NCBI RefSeq assembly: GCF_004959765.1
Contig: NZ_SJZD01000001.1
Location: forward strand, 310,001-374,000
Length of the DNA stretch: 64,000 bases
Direction: 5' to 3'
Source: Flavobacterium sp. H122
Lineage (GTDB): Bacteria; Bacteroidota; Bacteroidia; Flavobacteriales; Flavobacteriaceae
Shown here: positions 1 to 8,658 of the stretch, one piece after another
Layout of the letters: each line of letters starts with the position of its first letter
How positions within the stretch are numbered: the stretch's first letter is position 1
The notes under the pieces: generated by a model
Seen by the model: only the letters and a program-made list of their open reading frames with translations
What the model was told of the DNA's origin: nothing
The model's database searches: none
Position numbers and translations under genes: made by a program

Positions 1-111
1 TTAAAATAATTTTTAATTATAATTTAAAACTTAAAAAGAATTAAAAATATAAAATCGAAACAAAAAGGTTTTTGTTTTTGCTAAAAAAGTTAGAGATTGT
101 AATTTTTGAAC

Positions 112-142
112 ATAAAAAAACCAGTCAATTAAATGACTGGTT
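112..142 (-). terminator. Rho-independent terminator of the amidohydrolase gene
   Basis: Read on the minus strand, a 9-bp perfect stem (AACCAGTCA / TGACTGGTT, 119-142) with a 6-nt loop is followed by a run of T. It lies about 25 bp past the amidohydrolase stop. The remaining bases 1-111 are AT-rich and show no gene. Confidence 0.85.
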
Positions 143-167
143 CATTTTAAATAAAGTAAAAAGTTTA

Positions 168-1790
168 TTATTTCACTTGAATTCCTTTTACAAAAGTATT
201 CACTGGTTTTACATAAGGAATCGCATCTATATCTTCATTGATTAAATCGTTGTCAAAAATTGTAAAATCAGCCCATTTACCCACTTCAAGACTACCTTTT
301 TCGTTTTCTTCAAAATTAGAATACGCTGCCCAAATGGTCATTCCTTTCAAAGTTTCTTCCCTTGATAAAGCATTTTCGGGTTGGAAACCACCTTCCGGGA
401 AGTTTTTCAAATCTTTACGGGCTACCGCAGCATAAAAAGTCAGCATAGGATTTACCTCTTCAATAGGGAAATCGGTTCCTAACGCAATAACTCCAGCTTT
501 ATCCAGCATTTTTTTATACGCATACGAATGTTTGATACGCTCTTTCCCTACTCTTTCTTCAGCCCAGTACATATCTGAAGTCGCATGTGTTGGCTGTACC
601 GAAGGGATAATATTCAAACTGAACGAATCAAAATCTTTTTCCTGCATGATTTGTGCATGTTCTATTTTCCAACGACGATCAGATTTGTCTTTTAAAACAT
701 CTTTATAGATATTTAATAATACCGTATTAGTCGAATCACCTATGGCGTGTGAGTTCATTTGATACTCAGAATCGGCTATTTGTTTCGCTATTCTTTTAAT
801 ATCAGCAACCGAAGAAAGCAACGCTCCGTGATGGTTAGGTCGGTCACTATACGGTTTATGCAAACAGGCACCACGTGAACCTAAAGCTCCATCACCCATA
901 AATTTAAACGAACGTACATTTAACTTATCCGTTTGATAAGGTCCTAACTGTGTGTATAAATCGATGTTATCCTGAGTAGCCGCTACCATTGCATATATGT
1001 TGATTTTCAGTTCGTTTTTTTGCTGCAGCGTATCGATTAAATCAATCATATCTTTTTCAAGTCCGGCTTCGTTTATAGTGGTCAAACCATAATCAAACAT
1101 TACTTTTTCAGCATCTTTTAAAGCCTTAATTTGAGTTTCTTTTTTAGGTTTTGGGATGATATTATAAACCAAATCCATAGGATTATCCACAAGAATACCT
1201 GTTGTTTCCCCATTTTTCACCTGAATCTCACCACCTTCCGCTTTAGTAGTGGGAGTGATTTTTGCCAATTCCAATGCTTTACTATTTGCTAAAAGTGCAT
1301 GACCATCAATTCTTGTTAAAACTACCGGTGTATCAGGAAACAACTTGTCAAGTTCTGCTTTTGTTGGAAATTCTTTAACTGCCCAGTCATTCTGATCCCA
1401 GCCACGACCTGTAATAAACTCCGGATTCTTCTCTTTTTGGAACTTTACCACCCTGTCTAAAACTTCCTGATAACTTTTAGTTCCTCTCAAATCTACTTTT
1501 TGAAGATTTAAACCGTAGCTGTAAAAATGTGCATGCGCATCGTAAAATCCGGGATAAACAAACTTATCCATTGCATTGATGTTTTTAGGAGCCTGATATT
1601 TTTTCTGAATATCCGAAGTGGTTCCTACAGCAATAATTTTTCCGTTTTTAACCGCCATGGCTTCGGCTTTGGTAAAATCTTTATTTACTGTGTAAATAGT
1701 AGCATTTGTAATCAGTAAATCGGCTTTTTGCTTTTGTGCCAAAAAGGTTTGAGTGCCAAAAAACAAACCTATAAGTAGTATTCTTTTCAT
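168..1790 (-). CDS. Secreted amidohydrolase, YtcJ-like (amidohydrolase_3)
   Basis: This is a metal-dependent hydrolase of the YtcJ-like amidohydrolase_3 group (COG1574), about 540 aa, the usual length. Its substrate cannot be told from sequence. The N-terminus from the chosen ATG (MKRILLIGLFFGTQTFLAQ) is a classical signal peptide, so the enzyme is probably periplasmic. The metal-binding HxH is visible in GFYDAHAHF, later metal ligands in KIEHAQ and SHAIGD, and the catalytic Asp in GTDFPIE near the C-terminus. An ATG 33 nt upstream would lie inside the preceding gene and spoil the signal peptide. The chosen start sits 1 nt past the stop of the upstream GreA-like gene, so the two are probably co-transcribed. 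Confidence 0.88.
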   Translation of the reverse strand: MKRILLIGLFFGTQTFLAQKQKADLLITNATIYTVNKDFTKAEAMAVKNGKIIAVGTTSDIQKKYQAPKNINAMDKFVYPGFYDAHAHFYSYGLNLQKVDLRGTKSYQEVLDRVVKFQKEKNPEFITGRGWDQNDWAVKEFPTKAELDKLFPDTPVVLTRIDGHALLANSKALELAKITPTTKAEGGEIQVKNGETTGILVDNPMDLVYNIIPKPKKETQIKALKDAEKVMFDYGLTTINEAGLEKDMIDLIDTLQQKNELKINIYAMVAATQDNIDLYTQLGPYQTDKLNVRSFKFMGDGALGSRGACLHKPYSDRPNHHGALLSSVADIKRIAKQIADSEYQMNSHAIGDSTNTVLLNIYKDVLKDKSDRRWKIEHAQIMQEKDFDSFSLNIIPSVQPTHATSDMYWAEERVGKERIKHSYAYKKMLDKAGVIALGTDFPIEEVNPMLTFYAAVARKDLKNFPEGGFQPENALSREETLKGMTIWAAYSNFEENEKGSLEVGKWADFTIFDNDLINEDIDAIPYVKPVNTFVKGIQVK

Positions 1791-1791
1791 A

Positions 1792-2241
1792 TTATTCGAT
1801 TGAAAGGATTTTATATTGAACATTGTTTAATTGAAAAGTATGTCCTGTTTCATTACCAAGTAAAAGTAATCCTAATGGTGATTGTGGAGAAATACCGAAG
1901 ACATTTTGATCTTCAATAGTTATTTTAGGCAATGCTGCTGAAATAAAAACAATCAAATTATTAGTTTTAACCAGACTTCCCAGCACTGCTTTTTTATGGA
2001 TAGATGAAGTATCAATTTTCTCAAGAATTGACTTATATTCCATAGCTTCTTTAAGCTTATTGGTAAGTTTTTCCTGCTCAATATGCATCATAGACAATGC
2101 CGTCTCATGTTTATCACCGGCAGATCCTTTGGCATCATTAAGAGAATCTTCTGTTAAACCTGAAATCATATCCTGAAAGACATCTATTTTGTCCTGAAGA
2201 ATTTGGATGTATTGGCTGTGTGTTTTTTGTTTTAGTGTCAT
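1792..2241 (-). CDS. GreA/GreB-type transcription elongation factor-like protein
   Basis: A 149-aa protein with the two-part Gre architecture: an N-terminal helical coiled coil (about residues 1-75, rich in K/E/Q) and a C-terminal FKBP-like beta domain (VFGISPQSPLGLLLLGNETG...YKILSIE). Gre factors bind the RNA polymerase secondary channel and rescue or modulate stalled complexes. The acidic tip residues of true GreA are not obvious, so it may be a Gre-like regulator rather than a cleavage factor. The frame stays open upstream to 2316, but that part is interspersed-repeat sequence. MTLKQKTHSQYIQ at 2241 is the natural start. Confidence 0.72.
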   Translation of the reverse strand: MTLKQKTHSQYIQILQDKIDVFQDMISGLTEDSLNDAKGSAGDKHETALSMMHIEQEKLTNKLKEAMEYKSILEKIDTSSIHKKAVLGSLVKTNNLIVFISAALPKITIEDQNVFGISPQSPLGLLLLGNETGHTFQLNNVQYKILSIE

Positions 2242-2248
2242 ATTATTT

Positions 2249-2283
2249 AACCGCAAGGATCGCAAAGATTTAGGCAAAGCTCG
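2249..2283. repeat. Flavobacterial interspersed repeat (CGCAAAGA type)
   Basis: The segment CCGCAAGGATCGCAAAGATT and its continuation resemble the cgcaaag-rich interspersed elements common between Flavobacterium genes. It lies just upstream of the Gre-like start codon. Confidence 0.5.
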
Positions 2284-2295
2284 TATTTTTTTAAA

Positions 2296-2360
2296 CATAT
2301 AAGACATATAAGTCATTTAAGCGTATGTGACGGACTTATATGCCTTATATGACTTATATG
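2296..2360. repeat. Inverted CATATAAG repeat
   Basis: Several CATATAAG units on the left face CTTATATG units on the right, forming an imperfect inverted repeat of about 65 bp in the 128-bp gap between the OMP gene and the Gre-like gene. It could fold as a long hairpin. Confidence 0.65.
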
Positions 2361-2369
2361 GTAGAATAA

Positions 2370-4247
2370 TTAAAAATCAAACTTATAACTGGCTCCACCC
2401 ATCACTTGTACTCCTTGTACCGGATAGTTTAACCAGCGCTGATAGTTTTTATTGGCAAGATTGTTCCCTTTCAGGAAGAAATTCAATCTTTCGTTGTGCT
2501 TGTAACCAATGTGTGCATTGATATCAAAATATCCTTCCAACGTTTGCACTGAATCCGGATTAACAAAACCTGTGTAATTTGTAAACTGATCTTTTCGCTC
2601 CCCTACATAAAACAACTGCGTTCCGGCATAGAATTTTTTACCTACATTAAAATCAGAAGTAAATGTAAACTTAACCGTAGGCAGATTCCATGCTTCTTCC
2701 TGGATATCCGTATTGTATGCATTTAACTGTCCGTTAATTCCCAAAGCAATGTTTTTATTGATATCCGCTTTTAATTCCCCATAGAAAGAAATGGTTTTTA
2801 TATTATCATACACTACATTGAATGAGTTGCCGTAACTATAATTTTCAGAAGGTGATGATAAATACGGATTAGTCACAAACAAAGCCTTATTCTTTGAAGA
2901 ATCATAACTCGCTTTTACGTTATACGCCACAGAATTAGTCAGTTTACCATTCAATCCCGCATAGATATTGTATTGATTATCTGTTGGCATAATATCCAAT
3001 GTAGGCGAAATGAATTTATTTTGTGAAGCAAAGTTTTCATACGTATTCTGTTGTAAACCACCCTCAGCACCAGCAACGAAAACCATCAAATCACCCACTA
3101 ACTTATAAGACGCTTTAATTTTTGGATAAATAAAAACACCACTCTCATTTCCCTGATCAGATCCTGCATACGTATTTTTTAATCGGGCCAGATAAGCAAA
3201 TTCAGCACCTAATTCTATAGACAAATCATCCTTTAGAATTGTAAAGCTTGGATTACCGCTAAAAATCAAATGCGACTTATCAATTTTATAATCAGAACCT
3301 GATGGCGGCGGTGTTAACTGGTATGACTCATCAAAAGTAGTATTGGCATAATCCAGATTGAATTTCAACTTTACCGAAGTATCTCTAAAATCAAACTTAA
3401 AATCAGGTTTTACTATGAATCTGTTTTCGCGCGAGCCGTAATCATCAGAAAAACCTATAAAATTCACATTTAATTTTTCAAAAAAACTTTTTGATACGGC
3501 TAATTCAGAACCTACTTTAAATGTGTTAAACACATGAAGCGGGTCAACAGAATTAAAGGCAATAGATGTATAATTAGGGTTTTCCAAAGGTAAACCATAC
3601 CAGTTATAACTATCTCTTTTATATCCTAAATCCAGTTTAAAACTTGTATCATACTTATTATAACCATACAAACCGCCAATTGAAATTTCCGAAAAATCAT
3701 CATCCAGTTCCACTTCTTTTATTCCTCCTCCTGAACTCAAATAACGGAACATACCGCCAGCATATTGATTTTCATCAATATCATGTGTTACAAACAATTC
3801 GGCATTTAAGGTACTATAATTCCCGTAACCTACCGTAGCATAATTAGGCCAAAGTTTTTCTTCTTTAGGTTTTTCAACACCTTGTGCTTTTCCTTTTGCA
3901 GGTACAAAAGTAGATGCTACCGGAAAGGAAAAAATCTGGTATTTCACTTCTTCTTTCTTAGTAGTTTCTGCATCTTCTGCAGGAGGCACTTCTTTTACTT
4001 TATAAGCATCAGAAATTGTTGGTGTGTAAGGTTTTACCACGTTTACAACTTCTGTACCTATATCGTCTTTCTTTTGAGCTATCACAAACTGTGTAAATAA
4101 AAGACAGATAGATAATAGACGAAGAGATGATAGACTCTTTAACGATAGATTAAAAGATGCCGGACTGAAAGATAATAGACCAAAAGATGGTTGATTATTT
4201 AACATCAGGCGAAATGATTGATTATATTTTTGCTTTGTTGAAACCAT
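2370..4247 (-). CDS. TonB-receptor-like outer membrane beta-barrel without plug
   Basis: A 625-aa outer-membrane barrel. Many alternating aromatic/hydrophobic strands end in NKNYQRWLNYPVQG...SYKFDF with the terminal Phe typical of OMPs. The C-terminal half resembles TonB-dependent receptors, but no plug domain fits between the signal peptide and the barrel. Signal cleavage is likely at FVIA|QKKDD (about residue 57); the next 60 residues are charged and Pro-rich. The start is uncertain: ATG 4247 is 1 nt past the upstream stop, while ATG 4205 gives a more normal leader. The whole leader is encoded by a degenerate repeat array (see 4101-4195). It is downstream of and co-directional with a 1002-aa TPR protein, which suggests a joint envelope function. 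Confidence 0.8.
   Translation of the reverse strand: MVSTKQKYNQSFRLMLNNQPSFGLLSFSPASFNLSLKSLSSLRLLSICLLFTQFVIAQKKDDIGTEVVNVVKPYTPTISDAYKVKEVPPAEDAETTKKEEVKYQIFSFPVASTFVPAKGKAQGVEKPKEEKLWPNYATVGYGNYSTLNAELFVTHDIDENQYAGGMFRYLSSGGGIKEVELDDDFSEISIGGLYGYNKYDTSFKLDLGYKRDSYNWYGLPLENPNYTSIAFNSVDPLHVFNTFKVGSELAVSKSFFEKLNVNFIGFSDDYGSRENRFIVKPDFKFDFRDTSVKLKFNLDYANTTFDESYQLTPPPSGSDYKIDKSHLIFSGNPSFTILKDDLSIELGAEFAYLARLKNTYAGSDQGNESGVFIYPKIKASYKLVGDLMVFVAGAEGGLQQNTYENFASQNKFISPTLDIMPTDNQYNIYAGLNGKLTNSVAYNVKASYDSSKNKALFVTNPYLSSPSENYSYGNSFNVVYDNIKTISFYGELKADINKNIALGINGQLNAYNTDIQEEAWNLPTVKFTFTSDFNVGKKFYAGTQLFYVGERKDQFTNYTGFVNPDSVQTLEGYFDINAHIGYKHNERLNFFLKGNNLANKNYQRWLNYPVQGVQVMGGASYKFDF
4101..4195. repeat. 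Degenerate AGATAATAGAC repeat array inside the OMP leader
   Basis: Four or five imperfect units containing GATAATAGAC, GATGATAGAC or GATAGATTAAAAGATG follow each other. The same family recurs in noncoding DNA at 4615-4676, 17610-17672 and 18135-18337. Here it is translated and forms the signal-peptide region of the OMP. Confidence 0.75.
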
Positions 4248-4248
4248 A

Positions 4249-4614
4249 TTAATTCAATGTATTTTGAAAAGTCATTGTTGCTTTTTGTAATTCTTCAATT
4301 TTTGATTCTAAATCTTTTGTTTGCTGTTCTGAGATATAACCTTCCATGTTTGCTAACAAAACTTGGGTCTGCAATTCAAAAGATGAACCTAGACTTATGT
4401 CTAAAAAATGACTAAAAGATTTATTAGTCCTGCTTGAGCCTTCAGATATATTTGACGGTATTGATATTACACATCTGTTCATTTGAGATATCAAACCATA
4501 TTTTTCATTTTCAGGAAAAACTTCTGTCTTTTCAAAAATCATTTTAGCCAAGTCCATTGCCATCTGCCAAATTTTAAGTTTTTTGAAATTATGCCTTCTA
4601 AATGCTGTTTCCAT
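4249..4614 (-). CDS. Four-helix-bundle protein (23S rRNA intervening-sequence / bAvd-like family)
   Basis: About 121 aa from METAFRRHNF; an in-frame ATG at 4632 adds six residues that derive from the flanking repeat. The sequence carries the family hallmarks: HNFKKLKIWQMAMDLAKMIF at the N-terminus, then SQMNRCVISIPSNISEGSSR and SLGSSFELQTQVLLA. Members are small basic helical bundles first known as proteins encoded in 23S rRNA intervening sequences, with relatives acting as accessory proteins (Avd) of diversity-generating retroelements. Neither an rRNA nor a reverse transcriptase is nearby. It sits between a TPR gene and an OMP gene, bracketed by copies of one short repeat, as if inserted into that operon. 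Its function here is unknown. Confidence 0.82.
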   Translation of the reverse strand: METAFRRHNFKKLKIWQMAMDLAKMIFEKTEVFPENEKYGLISQMNRCVISIPSNISEGSSRTNKSFSHFLDISLGSSFELQTQVLLANMEGYISEQQTKDLESKIEELQKATMTFQNTLN

Positions 4615-4676
4615 ATTTCTATCGTCTGCCATCTATCTGTCTATTATCTCTTCGTCTATCATCCATTATCTATTTC
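4615..4676. repeat. ATCTATCTGTCTATTATC repeat array
   Basis: Imperfect copies of the GATAATAGAC family (read on minus) fill the gap between the TPR gene and the four-helix-bundle gene. Together with 4101-4195 they flank the four-helix-bundle gene. Confidence 0.7.
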
Positions 4677-7600
4677 ACTGATGAATTCGTTTTTGCTTCT
4701 TCGGCTTTGATTGTATTTAATTCCGTTTGGGCTTCTGCAACTACATCATCAAATTCTTTGAAATTTTTAATTACACTTTCCAAAATGTATGTCGCCTGGA
4801 AGCTGTCTTTTAATCCGTAAAAGTTTTTAGCCATTACGATTAAACTTTTGGCACCGTAATATTTGTAGCCTGAATACTCTTTAGCGATTTTTTGCACCAC
4901 TGTATTCGAAGCTTCGTATTTACCATCTTTGTGTTTGAAATACGCATCATAATACAAGGCTTCAGCCATTAGCTCTCCTTTAGCAATTTTTTGAAGCTTC
5001 GCATAACTTTCTCTTGCTTTTGCTTCATCTCCTGCCTGCATTGCTGAACGAGCCACAATGATTTGTGCATCACTCTTTATTTTTGCATCCGTTTTAGGAT
5101 TCTCAAGCACTTTATCAGCATACACAACCGCCTTAGCATAATCTTTTTTATCGTAGTAGCCTTTCATTAAATTAGCTTGGGCAAAGGTTTTATTTTGAGG
5201 AAAATCTGACTCCGACTCTAATCTGGTTAAAACAGGAATTGCTTTATCCATATCTCCTTTTTTGACATATATTTCGGCTAATCTTGATAATGCCTGTTCA
5301 GTATATTCGTTTCTGCTTTTAGAAATTATATACTCATAATGAGGAACCGAATTATTGGTTTCCCCTTGTTTGAAATACAAGTCGGCCAAATAATAATTCG
5401 CTTTTAAAGCATGAAGTCCGTTAGGGAAATTAGACACATAGCTTTTTAAATTCGAAACAGCTTGTGATGTATTACCCTGAGCATATTGCTTTTCAGCCGC
5501 TTCCCAGGTATCATTATCCAATTCGGCATCAGTCACTTCAACAAAATCGAGCGTTTTTACCCATGCCGCATATTCATCAACGCGGCCTTTATCCACATAA
5601 ATCAATCGGGCTGTCTTAACGGCTTCATTTGCTTCATCTGTTCTAGGGAATTCAGAAACCACTTTCTTGAATTTTGTCAGCGCCAACTCGTCTTTATCTT
5701 CATTATAATAAATCAATCCTTGTCTAAGAATCGCTTTTGAAGTATAACTTCCTTTTTTATATTCACTAATCAGCTGATCATAAGTTTTAACAGCAGACGA
5801 TGTCTGGTTTACTGCTGTATAGGTGTTTCCCAACTCAAACAAGGCATCATCACGATATTGTGAATCAGGGAAGTTTTTGATAAACGAGGTAAATTCGCTT
5901 ATTTTTTTGTCGTTTTTACCGGCAAAGCCATACGAAATCGCTTTTTGGAAAGCTGCATAATCAGCATCCACTCCTTTTAAAGCAATTGCTTTATCATAAG
6001 CCTCGATAGCCGATGTATATTTTGAAGTCACAAAACGGCTGTCGGCCAAACGGAGATAAGCATCAACCAATCTGGTTTTATCTCCTTTAGAAACATCTAT
6101 ATATTTTTGAAAAAAACCAGCGGCCTGATCATATTCTTTCAGTTTAAAATGTGAATAGGCAATATTGTAATTTATTGTTGCAAACTCGGGTGTTTTTGAA
6201 GCTCCGGGAAAACCTGTAAACTGCTTGTAACTTAACAAGGCATTTGAATAATCGTCAAGAACAAATTCAGTTTCACCTTTCCAAAATGTACCTCTGGCGG
6301 TAAACGCTGCGTCTTTTTGCTCAGCGATAGATTTTTTAAACATAGCCAGCGCCTCTTTGTAAGCACCATCATTGTATAGTTCCAATCCTCTGTAAAAAGT
6401 AACTTTTTGGTACGCTGTCTTATTCCCAAAGGATTTGTTTTTTTCCAATAACGCTAAAGCTTCTTTGTAATTTTTAGAAGTGATATATGAATTAATCAAC
6501 AAAGTCTCAATTTCTGTTTTACTAGGATTGTCAGGGTATTTTGTGATAAATCCGTTCAGGACATCCGGTACACTTTGATACGAATTCCCTATATCATAAC
6601 TTAAACGGGCATAGTTTAAATGGGCATCTTCCTGAATTTTTGCGTCAAAACTCATCTCCGAAGCATTTTTAAACGCATTTAAAGCCTGCTGTTTTTTATC
6701 GGTTTTTAAATAACTCTCCCCTAAATGATAATAGGCGTTTTGAGCCACGCTGTCGTTACCGCTTATAATTTTATTGAATTGGGTAATCGCATTCTCAAAA
6801 TCATTTTGCTTGTAATAAGCATACCCCAACTGATAATAATCGTTATTGTTCCATTTTCCGCTTTTGCCTTTGTATGCCGCCAAATACGGAATAGATTTAT
6901 CGTATTGTTTCAAATTGAAATAACTCTGTCCAATGATTCTGTTCAGTTCCGATTTTTCAGCCGGGGACGATTTTGCCATTGCCTTTTGGCCTAGATCAAC
7001 AGCTTTTTGAAAATTACCCGATTTAAAAGCCATATCAGCCTGAAAATAGGATAACTTTTCTTTGTATTTCTCATCACCTTCCACTTGTTCAAAATACTGA
7101 CTGGCTTCCTGGTAATTATCGCCTTCATAGGCTAAAAAACCTAAATAATATTTGGCCTGAGAGCCATATTCTTTAGAATTTTCAACTTTACTGAAATATT
7201 GTCTGGCCGATTTTTTATCATTTGTGGTAAAAAAAGTATAACCTCTGTAAAAATTGTATTTATCCAACTCTTCATTGGTTAAGGCTCCTTCCTCAACCTT
7301 GTCAAAATTTTCCAGGGAACGGGCGTATTTGCCATTTTCAAAGTAATATGTGGCAAGTTCAACATATGCAATATTCAACTTAGTACTCGTTGGATAGTTT
7401 TTTAGGAACTGTTCCATCTTATCATCTGCTCCTTCCTGCTTGATCCGCAAAGCCGCTACAGCACTGTAAAAAGTACAGTCCGACTCCGTTTCTGGATTTG
7501 CATTTTGACGGGTCTTGTCAAAAATTATTTGAGCCGACTGATATTGTTTGTTTTTAAACAATGTCAACCCCTTATGATATTCTGCTAAAGAATTGGTGTA

Positions 7601-7678
7601 TATCTCTGATTGCTGACTAAAAACGGAAGTGCTTCCAAAAGATAATGCGATTATAAATGCTATGGGTAATTTGCGCAT
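4670..7678 (-). CDS. Large secreted tetratricopeptide-repeat protein
   Basis: A 1002-aa protein with an N-terminal signal peptide (MRKLPIAFIIALSFGSTSVFSQ) followed by about 20 or more TPR units along the whole chain, for example YQSAQIIFDKTRQNANPETE, YYQLGYAYYKQNDFENAITQF and AYKEALAMFKKSIAEQKDAA. TPR solenoids are protein-protein scaffolds; this one is presumably periplasmic or anchored to the outer membrane by partners. It lacks a lipobox, so it is unlikely to be a BamD-type lipoprotein. It heads the group TPR / four-helix bundle / OMP barrel, which suggests an accessory role for the barrel. A -7 element, TAAATTTG on minus, ends 20 bp before the ATG. Confidence 0.88.
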   Translation of the reverse strand: MRKLPIAFIIALSFGSTSVFSQQSEIYTNSLAEYHKGLTLFKNKQYQSAQIIFDKTRQNANPETESDCTFYSAVAALRIKQEGADDKMEQFLKNYPTSTKLNIAYVELATYYFENGKYARSLENFDKVEEGALTNEELDKYNFYRGYTFFTTNDKKSARQYFSKVENSKEYGSQAKYYLGFLAYEGDNYQEASQYFEQVEGDEKYKEKLSYFQADMAFKSGNFQKAVDLGQKAMAKSSPAEKSELNRIIGQSYFNLKQYDKSIPYLAAYKGKSGKWNNNDYYQLGYAYYKQNDFENAITQFNKIISGNDSVAQNAYYHLGESYLKTDKKQQALNAFKNASEMSFDAKIQEDAHLNYARLSYDIGNSYQSVPDVLNGFITKYPDNPSKTEIETLLINSYITSKNYKEALALLEKNKSFGNKTAYQKVTFYRGLELYNDGAYKEALAMFKKSIAEQKDAAFTARGTFWKGETEFVLDDYSNALLSYKQFTGFPGASKTPEFATINYNIAYSHFKLKEYDQAAGFFQKYIDVSKGDKTRLVDAYLRLADSRFVTSKYTSAIEAYDKAIALKGVDADYAAFQKAISYGFAGKNDKKISEFTSFIKNFPDSQYRDDALFELGNTYTAVNQTSSAVKTYDQLISEYKKGSYTSKAILRQGLIYYNEDKDELALTKFKKVVSEFPRTDEANEAVKTARLIYVDKGRVDEYAAWVKTLDFVEVTDAELDNDTWEAAEKQYAQGNTSQAVSNLKSYVSNFPNGLHALKANYYLADLYFKQGETNNSVPHYEYIISKSRNEYTEQALSRLAEIYVKKGDMDKAIPVLTRLESESDFPQNKTFAQANLMKGYYDKKDYAKAVVYADKVLENPKTDAKIKSDAQIIVARSAMQAGDEAKARESYAKLQKIAKGELMAEALYYDAYFKHKDGKYEASNTVVQKIAKEYSGYKYYGAKSLIVMAKNFYGLKDSFQATYILESVIKNFKEFDDVVAEAQTELNTIKAEEAKTNSSVK

Positions 7679-7697
7679 AGAAAACTTTTTTGTGATT

Positions 7698-7705
7698 CAA
7701 ATTTA
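7698..7705 (-). promoter_or_regulatory. -7 element of the TPR gene
   Basis: TAAATTTG on the minus strand matches the Bacteroidetes sigma-A -7 consensus TAnnTTTG exactly, 20 bp before the start codon. Confidence 0.55.
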
Positions 7706-7782
7706 GTATTTTCTTATTTTAAAAACGCCCTTAGTTGGTGTTTAGTATATATTTCTGCAAAATTCAAAAATCATATTCCAAT

Positions 7783-7811
7783 ACCTGACAGGTTTTAAAA
7801 ATCTGCCAGGT
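7783..7811. repeat. Palindromic ACCTGACAG...CTGCCAGGT element
   Basis: A short inverted repeat with an AT-rich loop in the 264-bp divergent spacer between the TPR gene and ftsE; one mismatch separates the arms. A further CCTGTCAG half-unit occurs at about 7853. It resembles a palindromic repeat found scattered in Flavobacterium genomes. Confidence 0.55.
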
Positions 7812-7914
7812 GCAATTTCCTATCATCATTTAGCAAACCTCTTTTCTAATCCTGTCAGCCATAAAAACCTTACATTTATTCCAAAATTTATTTTGAATAA
7901 GCACGTTTACTTAT

Positions 7915-7922
7915 TACTTTTA
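7915..7922 (+). promoter_or_regulatory. -7 element of ftsE
   Basis: TACTTTTA matches TAnnTTTG at all but the last base, 20 bp before the ftsE ATG. Confidence 0.45.
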
Positions 7923-7942
7923 CCAAAATTAATACCAAAATT

Positions 7943-8626
7943 ATGTCACAAACCATTTTATCGTTACATAACGTTACTATATATCAGGAAGGAAATAAAA
8001 TTTTATCAGACATCAATCTTAAAGTAAATCCGGGAGAGTTTATTTATGTTATTGGTAAAACAGGTTCCGGAAAAAGTAGTTTTATGAAAACGCTGTATGC
8101 CGATTTACCATTGGTGCACGGCGAAGGAACTATCGTAGATTATGATTTACACGGATTAATTGATGATGATATTCCTTTTTTGAGAAGAAAAATTGGTATT
8201 GTATTCCAGGATTTTAAACTTTTACCGGACAGAAGCGTGTTTGCCAACTTACATTTTGTGCTTAAAGCTACAGGCTGGGAAGACGAATCAGACATGCAGG
8301 TTAAAATTGAAGAAGTACTGGATAAAGTAGGCATGAAAAATTTAGCACACAAAATGCCTCACCAATTATCAGGCGGTGAACAGCAGCGTGTGGCTATTGC
8401 ACGTGCCTTGTTAAATGATCCGGAATTGATTCTTGCCGATGAACCTACAGGAAACCTTGACCCTCAAACCAGTGTGGAAGTCATGGAAGTACTTAGAAAA
8501 ATAAACCAAAACGGAAAAACCATCGTCATGGCAACACACGATTATACCTTGATTATGAAGTATCCTTCAAAAACATTAAAATGTGAGGACGGCGCTATAT
8601 TTGAAGTCGTTCAAAAAACAGTATAA
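7943..8626 (+). CDS. ftsE: Cell-division ABC-type ATPase FtsE
   Basis: A 227-aa ABC ATPase of the length and type of FtsE, which with the membrane protein FtsX links the divisome to peptidoglycan hydrolases. Walker A is GKTGSGKSS (about residues 38-46), the Q-loop is [16 protein letters not shown], the signature is [16 protein letters not shown], Walker B with catalytic Glu is [13 protein letters not shown], and the switch His is in ATHDYTLI. The [10 protein letters not shown] wording is characteristic of FtsE over LolD. No ftsX is in the window. A strong terminator follows directly. Confidence 0.9.
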   Translation: MSQTILSLHNVTIYQEGNKILSDINLKVNPGEFIYVIGKTGSGKSSFMKTLYADLPLVHGEGTIVDYDLHGLIDDDIPFLRRKIGIVFQDFKLLPDRSVFANLHFVLKATGWEDESDMQVKIEEVLDKVGMKNLAHKMPHQLSGGEQQRVAIARALLNDPELILADEPTGNLDPQTSVEVMEVLRKINQNGKTIVMATHDYTLIMKYPSKTLKCEDGAIFEVVQKTV

Positions 8627-8632
8627 ATTTAC

Positions 8633-8658
8633 AAGGAGCATTGAATGCTCCTTTTTTT
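8633..8658 (+). terminator. Rho-independent terminator of ftsE
   Basis: A perfect 9-bp stem AAGGAGCAT / ATGCTCCTT with a 3-nt loop is followed by T7. Its T-tract touches the likely start codon of the next gene (8659). Confidence 0.88.

Noticed and set aside
1824..2316. Longer starts for the Gre-like and several other genes (open upstream frames)
   Set aside because: The extra N-terminal parts translate interspersed repeats or spacer DNA and are not family-like.
4249..4614. Four-helix-bundle gene as a marker of an rRNA intervening sequence or diversity-generating retroelement
   Set aside because: No rRNA, reverse transcriptase or template repeat is in the window; only the small protein family is shared.
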